Made by a program: the position numbers and the translations under genes
Notes under the pieces: generated by a model
Database searches by the model: none
What the model was told of the DNA's origin: nothing
What the model saw: the letters and a program-made list of their open reading frames with translations, nothing else
Shown here: piece after piece, positions 26,688-35,096 of the stretch
Numbering within the stretch: position 1 is the first letter of the stretch
Layout: each line of letters opens with the position of its first letter
Source: Streptomyces sp. NRRL B-1140
GTDB taxonomy: Bacteria > Actinomycetota > Actinomycetes > Streptomycetales > Streptomycetaceae
Direction of reading: 5' to 3'
Assembly: GCF_001280065.1 (NCBI RefSeq)
Contig: NZ_LGEA01000058.1
Coordinates: forward strand, 1 to 64,000
DNA length: 64,000 nt

Positions 26688-26701
26688 CGAAACGCGTTTC
26701 G
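26688..26701. promoter_or_regulatory. 14-bp perfect palindrome CGAAACGCGTTTCG upstream of valS
   Basis: An exact palindrome centred at 26694.5, in the spacer between the divergent membrane-protein gene and valS. It overlaps the predicted valS -35 region and has the central CG typical of LacI/GntR-type operators. Binding protein unknown. Confidence 0.5.
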
Positions 26702-26721
26702 GGACGGGTCGGTGACACCTC

Positions 26722-26727
26722 TAAACT
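26722..26727 (+). promoter_or_regulatory. -10 element TAAACT of valS (leaderless arrangement)
   Basis: TAAACT ends 7 nt before the GTG start at 26735, and no Shine-Dalgarno is present. Transcription would begin at or next to the start codon, so valS mRNA is probably leaderless. Confidence 0.55.
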
Positions 26728-26734
26728 GACCCCC

Positions 26735-29359
26735 GTGACCGAGAACGCTCAGCAGCAGCCACCAGCGCCCAGCACCGACCTGCCGACCCAGTACGCGCCG
26801 GCCGACGTAGAGGGGCCGCTGTACGAGCGCTGGGTAGAGCGGGGTTACTTCGAGGCGGACGAGAAGAGCGACAAGCCGCCGTACACCATCGTCATCCCGC
26901 CGCCGAACGTCACGGGCAGCCTGCACCTCGGGCACGCCTTCCAGCACACCCTCATGGACGCCCTCACACGCCGCAAGCGCATGCAGGGGTACGAGGCGCT
27001 GTGGCTGCCCGGCATGGACCACGCCGGTATCGCGACGCAGAACAAGGTCGAGCAGCAGCTCGCCGAGGAGGGCAAGTCCCGACACGACCTGGGGCGCGAG
27101 GAGTTCGTCGAGCGCGTCTGGCAGTGGAAGGAGGAGTACGGCGGCCGGATCCTCGGCCAGATGCGTCGCCTCGGTGACGGCGTCGACTGGAGCCGTGAGC
27201 GCTTCACGATGGACGAGGGCCTCTCCAAGGCCGTCCTCACCATCTTCAAGCGGCTCTACGAGGACGAGCTGATCTACCGCGCCGAGCGCATCATCAACTG
27301 GTGCCCGCGCTGTCTGACGGCCATCTCGGACATCGAGGTGGAATACCAGGAGGACGCGGGCGAGTTGGTCTCCATTCGCTACGGCGAGGGCGAGGACAGC
27401 CTGGTCGTCGCGACCACGCGTGCCGAGACGATGCTCGGTGACACGGCCGTCGCCGTCCACCCCGATGACGAGCGTTACAGGCACCTCATCGGCAGGCAGA
27501 TCAAGCTCCCGCTGACCGACCGCACCATCCCGGTCGTCGCCGACGCACACGTCGACCCCGAGTTCGGCACCGGTGCGGTCAAGGTGACGCCGGCGCACGA
27601 CCCGAACGACTTCGAGATCGGCCGCCGGCACGACCTGCCGTCCCTGACGATCATGGACGAGCACGGTGTGATCACCGTCCACGGCCCCTTCATCGGCCTG
27701 GACCGCTTCGAGGCCCGCTCGGCCGTCGTCGGCGCTCTCAAGGAGCAGGGCCGCATCGTCGCCGAGAAGCGCCCGTACATGCACTCCGTCGGCCACTGCT
27801 CGCGCTGCAAGACCACGGTCGAACCGCGCCTGTCCATGCAGTGGTGGGTCAAGGTCGGCCCGCTCGCCAAGGCGGCCGGTGACGCGGTCCGCGACGGCCG
27901 CGTCAAGATCCACCCCGAGGACATGTCGAAGCGCTACTTCGACTGGGTCGACAACATGCACGACTGGTGCATCTCGCGCCAGCTGTGGTGGGGCCACCGC
28001 ATCCCGATCTGGTACGGCCCGGACGGCGAGGTCGTCTGCGTCGGCCCGGACGACGAGCCGCCCACCGGCGAGGGCTGGACCCAGGACTCCGACGTCCTGG
28101 ACACCTGGTTTTCCTCCGGCCTGTGGCCGTTCTCCACGCTCGGCTGGCCGGAGAAGACCCCGGAGCTCAAGAAGTTCTACCCGACCGACGTCCTGCTCAC
28201 CGGCCACGACATCATCTTCTTCTGGGTCGCCCGGATGATGATGTTCGGCCTCTACGCCATGGACGGCGAGGCCCCCTTCCACACCATCGCGCTGACTGGC
28301 CTGGTCCGCGACGAGTTCGGCAAGAAGATGTCGAAGTCGAACCCGAACGCCGTGGACCCGCTGGTCTGGATGGACGCCTACGGCTCCGACGCCGTCCGTT
28401 TCACCCTCGCCAACGGCGCCAACCCGGGCGCGGACGTGCCGATCGGCGAGGACTGGGTCAAGGCCTCCCGGAACTTCACCAACAAGATCTGGAACGCCAC
28501 CCGCTTCGCCCTCATGAACGGCGCCACGATCGAGGGCCCGCTGCCGGACGCCTCCGAGATGTCCGCGGCGGACCGCTGGATCCTCTCGCGCCTGAACACC
28601 ACGGTCGCCCAGGTCGACGCGTACTACGACGACTACCAGTTCGCGAAGCTCGCCGACGCCCTCTACCACTTCGCGTGGGACGAGGTCTTCGACTGGTACG
28701 TCGAGCTGTCCAAGACCACGTTCTTCGCGGGCGGCGAGCCGGCCAGGGTCTCCGGGCGGGTCCTCGGCGAGGTCCTGGATGTGATGCTGCGGCTGCTCCA
28801 CCCGGTCATCCCGTTCGTCACGGACGCCCTGTGGACCACTCTGACCGGCGGCGAGTCGCTGGTCGTCGGCGACTGGCCCAAGGACTCCGGGTTCCGTGAC
28901 AAGGCCGCCGAGCAGGAGATCGAGCTGGTTCAGCGGGTCATCACGGAGGTCCGCCGGTTCCGCAAGGACCAGGGCCTGAAGGACGGCCAGAAGGTCCCGG
29001 CCCGCCTGGAGCTGAGCGGCACCGCCCTGGCCCCCCACGAGGCCGCCATCCGCCAGCTGCTCCGCCTCCAGCCGGAGGGCGACGCCTTCACCGCCACGGC
29101 GACCCTCCCGGTCGCCGGTGCCGAGGTCGCCCTCGACCTCTCCGGCACCATCGACGTGGCGGCGGAGCGCAAGCGCCTCGCCAAGGACCTCGCCGCCGCC
29201 GAGAAGGAGAAGGCCCAGGCGAACGCCAAGCTCGGCAACGAGGCGTTCCTGGCGAAGGCCCCCGACCACGTCGTGGACAAGATCCGCACCCGCCTGACCA
29301 AGGCGGAGGAGGACATCACCCGCATTCAGGCCCAGCTGGAGAGGCTGCCGCAGGGTTAA
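26735..29359 (+). CDS. valS: Valyl-tRNA synthetase
   Basis: 874 residues from GTG 26735; upstream codons in the same frame read back through the divergent gene and are excluded. Class I signatures: HLGH (64-67) inside [13 protein letters not shown] and KMSKS (531-535). CP1 editing-domain strands ([20 protein letters not shown]) are present, along with a zinc-finger-like CPRC and CSRC pair. The C-terminal ~60 residues form the coiled-coil arm ([22 protein letters not shown]...). It charges tRNA-Val and edits Thr. It ends in a strong terminator. Confidence 0.98.
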   Translation: MTENAQQQPPAPSTDLPTQYAPADVEGPLYERWVERGYFEADEKSDKPPYTIVIPPPNVTGSLHLGHAFQHTLMDALTRRKRMQGYEALWLPGMDHAGIATQNKVEQQLAEEGKSRHDLGREEFVERVWQWKEEYGGRILGQMRRLGDGVDWSRERFTMDEGLSKAVLTIFKRLYEDELIYRAERIINWCPRCLTAISDIEVEYQEDAGELVSIRYGEGEDSLVVATTRAETMLGDTAVAVHPDDERYRHLIGRQIKLPLTDRTIPVVADAHVDPEFGTGAVKVTPAHDPNDFEIGRRHDLPSLTIMDEHGVITVHGPFIGLDRFEARSAVVGALKEQGRIVAEKRPYMHSVGHCSRCKTTVEPRLSMQWWVKVGPLAKAAGDAVRDGRVKIHPEDMSKRYFDWVDNMHDWCISRQLWWGHRIPIWYGPDGEVVCVGPDDEPPTGEGWTQDSDVLDTWFSSGLWPFSTLGWPEKTPELKKFYPTDVLLTGHDIIFFWVARMMMFGLYAMDGEAPFHTIALTGLVRDEFGKKMSKSNPNAVDPLVWMDAYGSDAVRFTLANGANPGADVPIGEDWVKASRNFTNKIWNATRFALMNGATIEGPLPDASEMSAADRWILSRLNTTVAQVDAYYDDYQFAKLADALYHFAWDEVFDWYVELSKTTFFAGGEPARVSGRVLGEVLDVMLRLLHPVIPFVTDALWTTLTGGESLVVGDWPKDSGFRDKAAEQEIELVQRVITEVRRFRKDQGLKDGQKVPARLELSGTALAPHEAAIRQLLRLQPEGDAFTATATLPVAGAEVALDLSGTIDVAAERKRLAKDLAAAEKEKAQANAKLGNEAFLAKAPDHVVDKIRTRLTKAEEDITRIQAQLERLPQG

Positions 29360-29371
29360 GGGTTCGCACGG

Positions 29372-29414
29372 TGCGTGAGGCCCCCGGAGCTTTCGGGCCC
29401 GGGGGCCTCACGCA
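29372..29414 (+). terminator. valS terminator
   Basis: A 16-bp stem (29372-29387 with 29399-29414, TGCGTGAGGCCCCCGG type) with an 11-nt loop, 12 nt after the valS stop. Confidence 0.85.
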
Positions 29415-29440
29415 TGCCTCAGGGACACGTACCTGCTGTT

Positions 29441-29486
29441 CAGGGGCGCGGGGAACTGCGCGAGTCACCCCCACGGACCCGCAGCC
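29441..29486. repeat. Dispersed Streptomyces intergenic repeat, copy 2
   Basis: Shares the first 23 bp and the 3' CCCGCAGCC with 22419-22464, differing in between. It sits between the valS terminator and the folC promoter, in the same orientation as copy 1. Confidence 0.8.
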
Positions 29487-29530
29487 GCCCAGGCACCCAA
29501 GCCACCGCGAACAATGTCGGTCGGTCTCCG

Positions 29531-29536
29531 TAGACT
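29531..29536 (+). promoter_or_regulatory. -10 element TAGACT of folC (leaderless arrangement)
   Basis: TAGACT lies 7 nt before the GTG start at 29544, with no ribosome-binding site between. The predicted transcript starts at the start codon. Confidence 0.5.
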
Positions 29537-29543
29537 GGGCCCC

Positions 29544-31067
29544 GTGAGCGAGCTCCCTCCAGACCACAACGCCGACGACCAGCCCGACCCCCTCGACAGC
29601 TTCGACGAGATCATCGCGGAGGAAACCACCCGCGACCCCGACCTGGCCGTCATCGAAGCCGGCAGCCGCACCCTGCGCACCCAGGGCGGCCCGCCCGACG
29701 CCGACATCCCGACGCGCCCCGCCGACCCCGAGGTCGACAGGGCCCTGCGCGAGGTCGAGACCGAGCTCGCCACCCGCTGGGGCGAGACCAAGCTGGAGCC
29801 CTCCGTCAGCCGTATCGCCGCGCTGATGGACGTCCTCGGGGAACCGCAGCGGTCGTACCCGTCGATCCACATCACGGGGACGAACGGCAAGACCTCCACG
29901 GCCCGCATGATCGAGGCCCTGCTCGGTGCCTTCGAGCTGCGCACCGGCCGCTACACCTCGCCTCACGTGCAGTCGATCACCGAGCGCATCAGCCTCGACG
30001 GCGCCCCGATCTCCGCCGAGCGGTTCATCGAGACGTACCAGGACATCAAGCCGTACGTGGAGATGGTCGACGCCGCGCAGGAGTACCGGCTGTCCTTCTT
30101 CGAGGTGCTCACCGGCATGGCGTACGCGGCGTTCGCCGACGCCCCCGCGGACGTGGCCGTCGTCGAGGTGGGCATGGGCGGCTCCTGGGACGCCACGAAC
30201 GTGATCGACGGCGACGTCGCCGTGGTGACGCCCATAGACCTCGACCACACCGACCGGCTCGGCACCACGCACGCCGAGATCGCCACGGAGAAGGCCGGCA
30301 TCATCAAGCAGGGTGCGACGGTCATCATGGCGCAGCAGCCGGTCGACGCCGCGCAGGTGCTGCTGAAGAAGGCCGTCGAGGTGGACGCGACCGTGGCCCG
30401 GGAGGGGCTGGAGTTCGGCGTCGTCGAGCGGCAGGTGGCCGTCGGCGGGCAGCTGGTGACGCTGCGCGGCCTCGGCGGCGAGTACCCCGAGGTGTACCTG
30501 CCGCTGCACGGCGCGCACCAGGCGCACAACGCGGCCGTGGCGCTCGCCGCCGTCGAGGCGTTCTTCGGCGTCGGTGCGCAGCGGGCCGACGCGCTGGACC
30601 TGGACACCGTCCGCAAGGCCTTCGCCGCCGTGGCGTCGCCCGGCCGGCTGGAGGTCGTGCGCCGTTCGCCGACGGTCGTGCTGGACGCCGCCCACAACCC
30701 GGCCGGTGCCCGGGCGGCGGCCGAGGCGATCGGGGAGGCGTTCCAGTTCAGCCGCCTCATCGGGGTGGTCGGCGCGAGCGGCGACAAGAACGTGCGGGAG
30801 CTGCTGGAGGCCTTCGAGCCGGTGTTCGCCGAGGTCGTGGTCACGCAGAACTCCAGCCACCGCGCGATGGACGCCGACGAGCTCGCCGGTATCGCCGTGG
30901 AGGTGTTCGGCGAGGAGCGCGTCCAGGTCGAGCCGCGGCTGCCGGACGCCCTGGAGGCCGCCATCACGCTGGCCGAGGAGGAGGGCGAGTTCTCCGGCGG
31001 TGGTGTGCTCGTCACCGGTTCCGTCATCACCGTCGGCGAGGCCCGACTGCTCCTGGGGAAGGGCTGA
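29544..31067 (+). CDS. folC: Folylpolyglutamate synthase / dihydrofolate synthase
   Basis: 507 residues from GTG 29544. The acidic N-terminal ~70 residues (DDQPDPLDSFDEIIAEE...) precede the Mur-ligase-type fold. The ATP loop GTNGKT is at 112-117, followed by TSPHVQSITERI, VVEVGMGGSWDATN and HNAAVALAA. The C-terminal domain has VLDAAHNPAGA, the second conserved FolC motif. It adds glutamates to (dihydro)folate. The next gene starts 5 nt after its stop, so the two form one unit. Confidence 0.96.
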   Translation: MSELPPDHNADDQPDPLDSFDEIIAEETTRDPDLAVIEAGSRTLRTQGGPPDADIPTRPADPEVDRALREVETELATRWGETKLEPSVSRIAALMDVLGEPQRSYPSIHITGTNGKTSTARMIEALLGAFELRTGRYTSPHVQSITERISLDGAPISAERFIETYQDIKPYVEMVDAAQEYRLSFFEVLTGMAYAAFADAPADVAVVEVGMGGSWDATNVIDGDVAVVTPIDLDHTDRLGTTHAEIATEKAGIIKQGATVIMAQQPVDAAQVLLKKAVEVDATVAREGLEFGVVERQVAVGGQLVTLRGLGGEYPEVYLPLHGAHQAHNAAVALAAVEAFFGVGAQRADALDLDTVRKAFAAVASPGRLEVVRRSPTVVLDAAHNPAGARAAAEAIGEAFQFSRLIGVVGASGDKNVRELLEAFEPVFAEVVVTQNSSHRAMDADELAGIAVEVFGEERVQVEPRLPDALEAAITLAEEEGEFSGGGVLVTGSVITVGEARLLLGKG

Positions 31068-31072
31068 GTCCC

Positions 31073-31429
31073 GTGCGCACGCTCTGTTCTTCGACGCTGA
31101 TCGGCGAGTTCTTCGTCATCGGGTTCGCCGGTCTGGTCGCCATGAAGGACCCCGACCTGTCCACGGCGACCGTGTGGACGGTCAGCGGCGTCGCGATGTT
31201 CCTGTGCCTGGTGCTGTGCGGTCTGGTGACGCGCCCGGGCGGGGTCGCCCTCGGCTGGGCGCTGCAGATCGCGCTCATCGCGTCGGGGTTCGTCGTGCCG
31301 ATCATGTACTTCCTGGGCGCGATCTTCGCGGCCCTGTGGTGGGCGTCCGTCCACTACGGGCGCAAGGTCGACGAGGCGAAGGCGAGATTCGCGGCCCAGG
31401 CGAACCCGTCCACGCCTGACGCTGCGTAA
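31073..31429 (+). CDS. DUF4233 membrane protein
   Basis: 118 residues from GTG 31073. Three to four hydrophobic helices (IGEFFVIGFAGLVAM, VSGVAMFLCLVLCGLV, ALGWALQIALIASGFVVPIMYFLGAIFAALWWAS) precede a basic C-terminal tail (HYGRKVDEAKARFAAQ). The layout and the position right behind folC are typical of actinobacterial DUF4233 proteins. Function unknown. Co-expression with folC is very likely from the spacing. Confidence 0.8.
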   Translation: MRTLCSSTLIGEFFVIGFAGLVAMKDPDLSTATVWTVSGVAMFLCLVLCGLVTRPGGVALGWALQIALIASGFVVPIMYFLGAIFAALWWASVHYGRKVDEAKARFAAQANPSTPDAA

Positions 31430-31494
31430 CAGGCGCCCCGACACGCCGGGTAACCTCGTCCCACCGCAAGACCTTCACCACTAAGGAGCCCGTC

Positions 31495-31908
31495 GTGAGC
31501 CAGCGCACCCTCGTCCTCCTCAAGCCCGACGCCGTCCGTCGTGGCCTGACCGGCGAGATCATCAGCCGCATCGAGCGCAAGGCGGGCTGGCGGATCACCG
31601 CGCTGGAGCTGCGCACCCTGGATCAGGACACGCTGGAGCAGCACTACGGCGAGCACAAGGGCAAGCCCTTCTACGAGCCGCTGGTGGAGTTCATGGCGTC
31701 CGGTCCGGTCGTGGCGCTGATCGTCGAGGGGGAGCGGGTCATCGAGGGGCTGCGCGCGCTCGCCGGCCCGACCGACCCGATCGCCGCCGCCCCCGGCTCC
31801 ATCCGCGGCGACTACGGCGTCATCGTCCGGGAGAACCTGATCCACGCCTCCGACTCCGAGGAGTCCGCCGAGCGCGAGGTGAAGATTTTCTTCCCCGGCC
31901 GGTCGTAG
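31495..31908 (+). CDS. ndk: Nucleoside diphosphate kinase
   Basis: 137 residues from GTG 31495, with AAGGAG upstream. The first residues ([23 protein letters not shown]) are the NDK start signature, and the phosphorylated histidine is H117 in [20 protein letters not shown]. It transfers phosphate from ATP to NDPs. It lies between folC/DUF4233 and mreB, as in other streptomycetes. About 260 bp without a gene separate it from mreB, which probably hold the mre promoter. Confidence 0.97.
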   Translation: MSQRTLVLLKPDAVRRGLTGEIISRIERKAGWRITALELRTLDQDTLEQHYGEHKGKPFYEPLVEFMASGPVVALIVEGERVIEGLRALAGPTDPIAAAPGSIRGDYGVIVRENLIHASDSEESAEREVKIFFPGRS

Positions 31909-32170
31909 CGTCCGCACCTCACCAGCACATGCGGCAGAGTCTGGGGGCGAGCCCCCGGGCTTTGCGGCATATGCGTGGCGATCGAGGGAACGATGGGCCC
32001 CGAACGCCCGTCTCCAGAAGCGAATGCGGTCGGCATCTGCTGACAATGGCGGAGACCCTCCCGCAGTGTTCGCGAAGGCGCGTCTACGATGGAAGCCTTC
32101 ACGTCACAGCACCCACCTTTGCCTACCTGAAAAGCCCTCAAAAGCTCCTGGGAAGGCCAGACGAATCCTG

Positions 32171-33202
32171 ATGGGGAACTCAATGTCGTTCATCGGCCGT
32201 GACATGGCTGTCGACCTCGGGACCGCCAACACGCTGGTGTACGTCAGGGGTCGCGGGATCGTACTCAACGAGCCGTCCGTGGTCGCGATCAACACCAACA
32301 CCGGTGGCATCCTCGCGGTCGGTGCCGAAGCGAAGAAGATGATCGGGCGCACGCCCGGCAACATCGTTGCCGTCCGTCCGCTGAAGGACGGCGTGATCGC
32401 CGACTTCGAGATCACCGAGCGGATGCTCCGCTACTTCATCCTGAAGATCCACAAGCGGCGGTATCTGGCTCGTCCGCGGGTCGTCGTCTGCGTGCCCTCG
32501 GGCATCACGGGCGTCGAGCGCCGCGCCGTCATCGAGGCGTCGTCCCAGGCCGGCGCCCGCCAGGTGCACATCATCGAGGAGCCCATGGCCGCGGCCATCG
32601 GCTCCGGCCTGCCGGTCCACGAGGCCACGGGCAACATGGTGGTCGACATCGGCGGCGGCACCACGGAGGTCGCGGTCATCTCCCTCGGCGGCATCGTCAC
32701 CGCCCAGTCCATCCGTGTCGCGGGCGACGAACTGGACAACGCGATCATCCAGCACATCAAGAAGGAGTACTCCCTCCTGCTGGGTGAGCGCACGGCCGAG
32801 CAGATCAAGATCACGATCGGTTCGGCGTACGACCTGGATTCCGACGAGCACACCGAAATCCGCGGCCGGGACCTCGTCTCGGGGCTGCCGAAGACCGTGG
32901 TCATCTCCGCGGCCGAAGTCCGCAAGGCGATCGAGGAGCCGGTCAACGCGATCGTCGACGCCGTCAAGACGACCCTCGACAAGTGTCCGCCGGAGCTGTC
33001 CGGCGACATCATGGACCGGGGAATCGTTCTGACCGGTGGCGGAGCGCTGCTGCGCGGCCTCGACGAGCGGCTGCGCCGGGAGACCGGTATGCCGATCCAC
33101 ATCGCCGAGGACCCGCTCGACAGCGTGGCGCTCGGATCCGGGAAGTGCGTCGAGGAGTTCGAGGCGCTCCAGCAGGTGCTGGACGCCCAGCCCCGCAGAT
33201 GA
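32171..33202 (+). CDS. mreB: Rod-shape/spore-wall actin homologue MreB
   Basis: 343 residues from ATG 32171 ([20 protein letters not shown]...); ATG 32183 is the alternative. The actin-fold ATP motifs are [12 protein letters not shown] (phosphate 1), [19 protein letters not shown] (phosphate 2) and the adenosine motif [13 protein letters not shown]. In Streptomyces MreB is required for spore-wall synthesis more than for vegetative growth. It is the first gene of the mreB-mreC-mreD-pbp2-rodA cluster and is separated from mreC by a hairpin. Confidence 0.98.
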   Translation: MGNSMSFIGRDMAVDLGTANTLVYVRGRGIVLNEPSVVAINTNTGGILAVGAEAKKMIGRTPGNIVAVRPLKDGVIADFEITERMLRYFILKIHKRRYLARPRVVVCVPSGITGVERRAVIEASSQAGARQVHIIEEPMAAAIGSGLPVHEATGNMVVDIGGGTTEVAVISLGGIVTAQSIRVAGDELDNAIIQHIKKEYSLLLGERTAEQIKITIGSAYDLDSDEHTEIRGRDLVSGLPKTVVISAAEVRKAIEEPVNAIVDAVKTTLDKCPPELSGDIMDRGIVLTGGGALLRGLDERLRRETGMPIHIAEDPLDSVALGSGKCVEEFEALQQVLDAQPRR

Positions 33203-33216
33203 CATAGCTCTTCGAT

Positions 33217-33252
33217 TCCGCCGTACGGGACGATCTCCTCTCGTACGGCGGA
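33217..33252 (+). terminator. Hairpin between mreB and mreC (terminator or attenuator)
   Basis: TCCGCCGTACG (33217-33227) pairs with CGTACGGCGGA (33242-33252), an 11-bp stem with a 14-nt loop. It starts 14 nt after the mreB stop and may lower read-through into mreCD-pbp2-rodA, giving more MreB than its partners. Confidence 0.65.
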
Positions 33253-33346
33253 TCGTCGATATTGATGCATAAGCTCCCACAAAGCAGCCCCTCGGGTTTC
33301 CCTGGGGCTTCCCGAATTCCTATGAGGAAGGGCACGGCCGCCGCAC

Positions 33347-34294
33347 GTGAGGGACACACGAGAGAGCCGGCTGCTCCTGGTGCTGCTGATCGCCGTCGCG
33401 TTCGCGTTGATCACGGTGGACATCCGCGGTGGGGAGGACTCGCCCGTCGACGGTGCCCGGCAGGGTGCGGCGACGGTCTTCGGCCCGATCGAGAGCGGCG
33501 TCTCGGCCGCGGTCGACCCGGTCGGCAACGCGGTCTCCGCCATCCGCGACTCCGGTGACCGGCACGACCGGCTCGCCGTGCTGGAAGAGGAGAACGCGGC
33601 CCTGAAGGCCCGGCTCGGCAGCGACGACCGCAGCCGCAGCCGCCTCAAGCAGCTCGACAAGATGCTGAAGATCGCCGGTAAGGGCCAGTACGGCATCAAG
33701 GGAGCCCAGGTCATCGCCATCGGGGCCGCGCAGGGCTTCTCCTGGACCATCACCATCGACGTCGGTGCCGACGACGGCATCAAGCGCGACATGACCGTCC
33801 TGAACGGGGAGGGGCTGGTCGGCCGGGTCACCACCGTCGGCCCCAACACCGCGACGGTCCTGCTGGCCAGCGACCCCGACTTCACCGTCGGCACCCGCAT
33901 GGAGTCCGGCGACGAGCTCGGCTTCGCCTCCGGGCAGGGCGACCGCCCGCTGCGCGTCGAACTCCTCAACGGCAAGGCCGAGGTGAAGAAGGGCGACCGC
34001 CTGGTCACCTTCGGCTCGCAGGCCGACCGGCCGTTCGTGCCCGGCGTGCCCGTCGGCGTGGTGTCCCGCGTGGACCCCTCCGGCGGCGGCCTGACCCGCA
34101 CGCTGTACGTCACGCCGTACGTCGGCTTCACCAAGCTCGACATCGTCGGTGTCGTCGTCGAGGCCCCGAAGAAGGACCCGCGTGACACGGTGCTCCCGCC
34201 CAAGCCCAAGCCGACCCCCAGGCCGACGGTGACGGTGACCGTGACGCCGTCCCCCGAGGCACCCGTCGACGGCCAGAACCAGCAAGAGCAGTAG
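33347..34294 (+). CDS. mreC: Rod-shape-determining protein MreC
   Basis: 315 residues from GTG 33347; AGGAAGGG is present but far upstream, so translation may be weak. The N-terminal transmembrane helix (LLLVLLIAVAFALITVDI) is followed by a coiled coil (about 70-105; HDRLAVLEEENAALKARLG) and two beta-barrel-like domains (VIAIGAAQGFSWTITIDVGADDGIKRDMTVLNGEGLVGRV). The Pro/Thr-rich C-terminal tail is typical of actinobacterial MreC. It is extracellular and bridges MreB/RodZ and the PBP2-RodA synthase. Confidence 0.95.
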   Translation: MRDTRESRLLLVLLIAVAFALITVDIRGGEDSPVDGARQGAATVFGPIESGVSAAVDPVGNAVSAIRDSGDRHDRLAVLEEENAALKARLGSDDRSRSRLKQLDKMLKIAGKGQYGIKGAQVIAIGAAQGFSWTITIDVGADDGIKRDMTVLNGEGLVGRVTTVGPNTATVLLASDPDFTVGTRMESGDELGFASGQGDRPLRVELLNGKAEVKKGDRLVTFGSQADRPFVPGVPVGVVSRVDPSGGGLTRTLYVTPYVGFTKLDIVGVVVEAPKKDPRDTVLPPKPKPTPRPTVTVTVTPSPEAPVDGQNQQEQ

Positions 34295-34306
34295 GAGCTG
34301 TCACCC

Positions 34307-34981
34307 ATGCGCGTCAACCGGATCCTGCTCTCCTCCGCCCTGGTCGTCGTCGCCCTGGTCATCCAGGTCAGCGTCCTCGCCCGCCTCCACCTGCCGGGCG
34401 CCGTGCCCGACCTGCTGCTGCTCACCGTGCTCGGCCTTGCGCTGGTGTACGGCCATGTGGGCGGCGCCCTCATCGGCTTCGGCGCGGGTCTGCTCGCCGA
34501 CCTGGCCCCGCCCGCCGACCACGCCGCCGGGCGCTACGCCCTCGTGCTGTGCGTCATCGGCTACCTCGCGGGCCTGGTGAAGCCCGAGACGGGGCAGCTG
34601 AAGTCCGCCACCGGCCCCATGGCCGTGGTGGTGGCCGCCGCGGTCGGCTCCACCCTGCTCTACGCCGGCGTCGGTTCCCTCGTCGGCGACACCGCGGCCC
34701 GCCATGTGGGCCTCGGCGGCCTGCTGTTCACCGCCGCCCTGTACGACCTGCTGCTCGCCCCGTTCGTCGTGCCGGGAATCATGGCCCTGGCCCGGCGCGC
34801 GGACAACGATCCGCTCGCCGAGTCCACCTCGGCCGCCGCCAAGGCCACGGACATCTCCTCCGGCTGGCTCTCCGGCGGCACCGGCCTGAAGATCGGCAGC
34901 CAGCGCAACGGGCTGCGCGTGAAGGCCGCCCGGGCGCGGATGGCGCGCGCGGGGCGCATCAAGGGGGTCAAGCGGCTGTGA
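34307..34981 (+). CDS. mreD: Rod-shape-determining protein MreD
   Basis: 224 residues from ATG 34307, with TAGGAG upstream. Five hydrophobic segments (ILLSSALVVVALVIQVSVLA, LLLLTVLGLALVYGHVGGALIGFGAGLLADL and following) match MreD; the Lys/Arg-rich cytosolic C-terminal ~60 residues (KAARARMARAGRIKGVKRL end) is an extension usual in Streptomyces. It starts 12 nt after mreC, consistent with coupling. Confidence 0.93.
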   Translation: MRVNRILLSSALVVVALVIQVSVLARLHLPGAVPDLLLLTVLGLALVYGHVGGALIGFGAGLLADLAPPADHAAGRYALVLCVIGYLAGLVKPETGQLKSATGPMAVVVAAAVGSTLLYAGVGSLVGDTAARHVGLGGLLFTAALYDLLLAPFVVPGIMALARRADNDPLAESTSAAAKATDISSGWLSGGTGLKIGSQRNGLRVKAARARMARAGRIKGVKRL

Positions 34982-35096
34982 ACGCGGCGAAGTTCACCCG
35001 AACGGGCCGGTCCAGTAGGAACGCCGGTTCGTGGGCGGGCGTTCATCACTCGTACCCGCACATCCGTACGCGCACCGAGAGGGGGAGGCAGCCGCA

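Noticed and set aside
31929..32171. 80-codon frame between ndk and mreB
   Set aside because: It overlaps the expected mreB promoter/leader, lacks third-position GC bias and has no homologous look.
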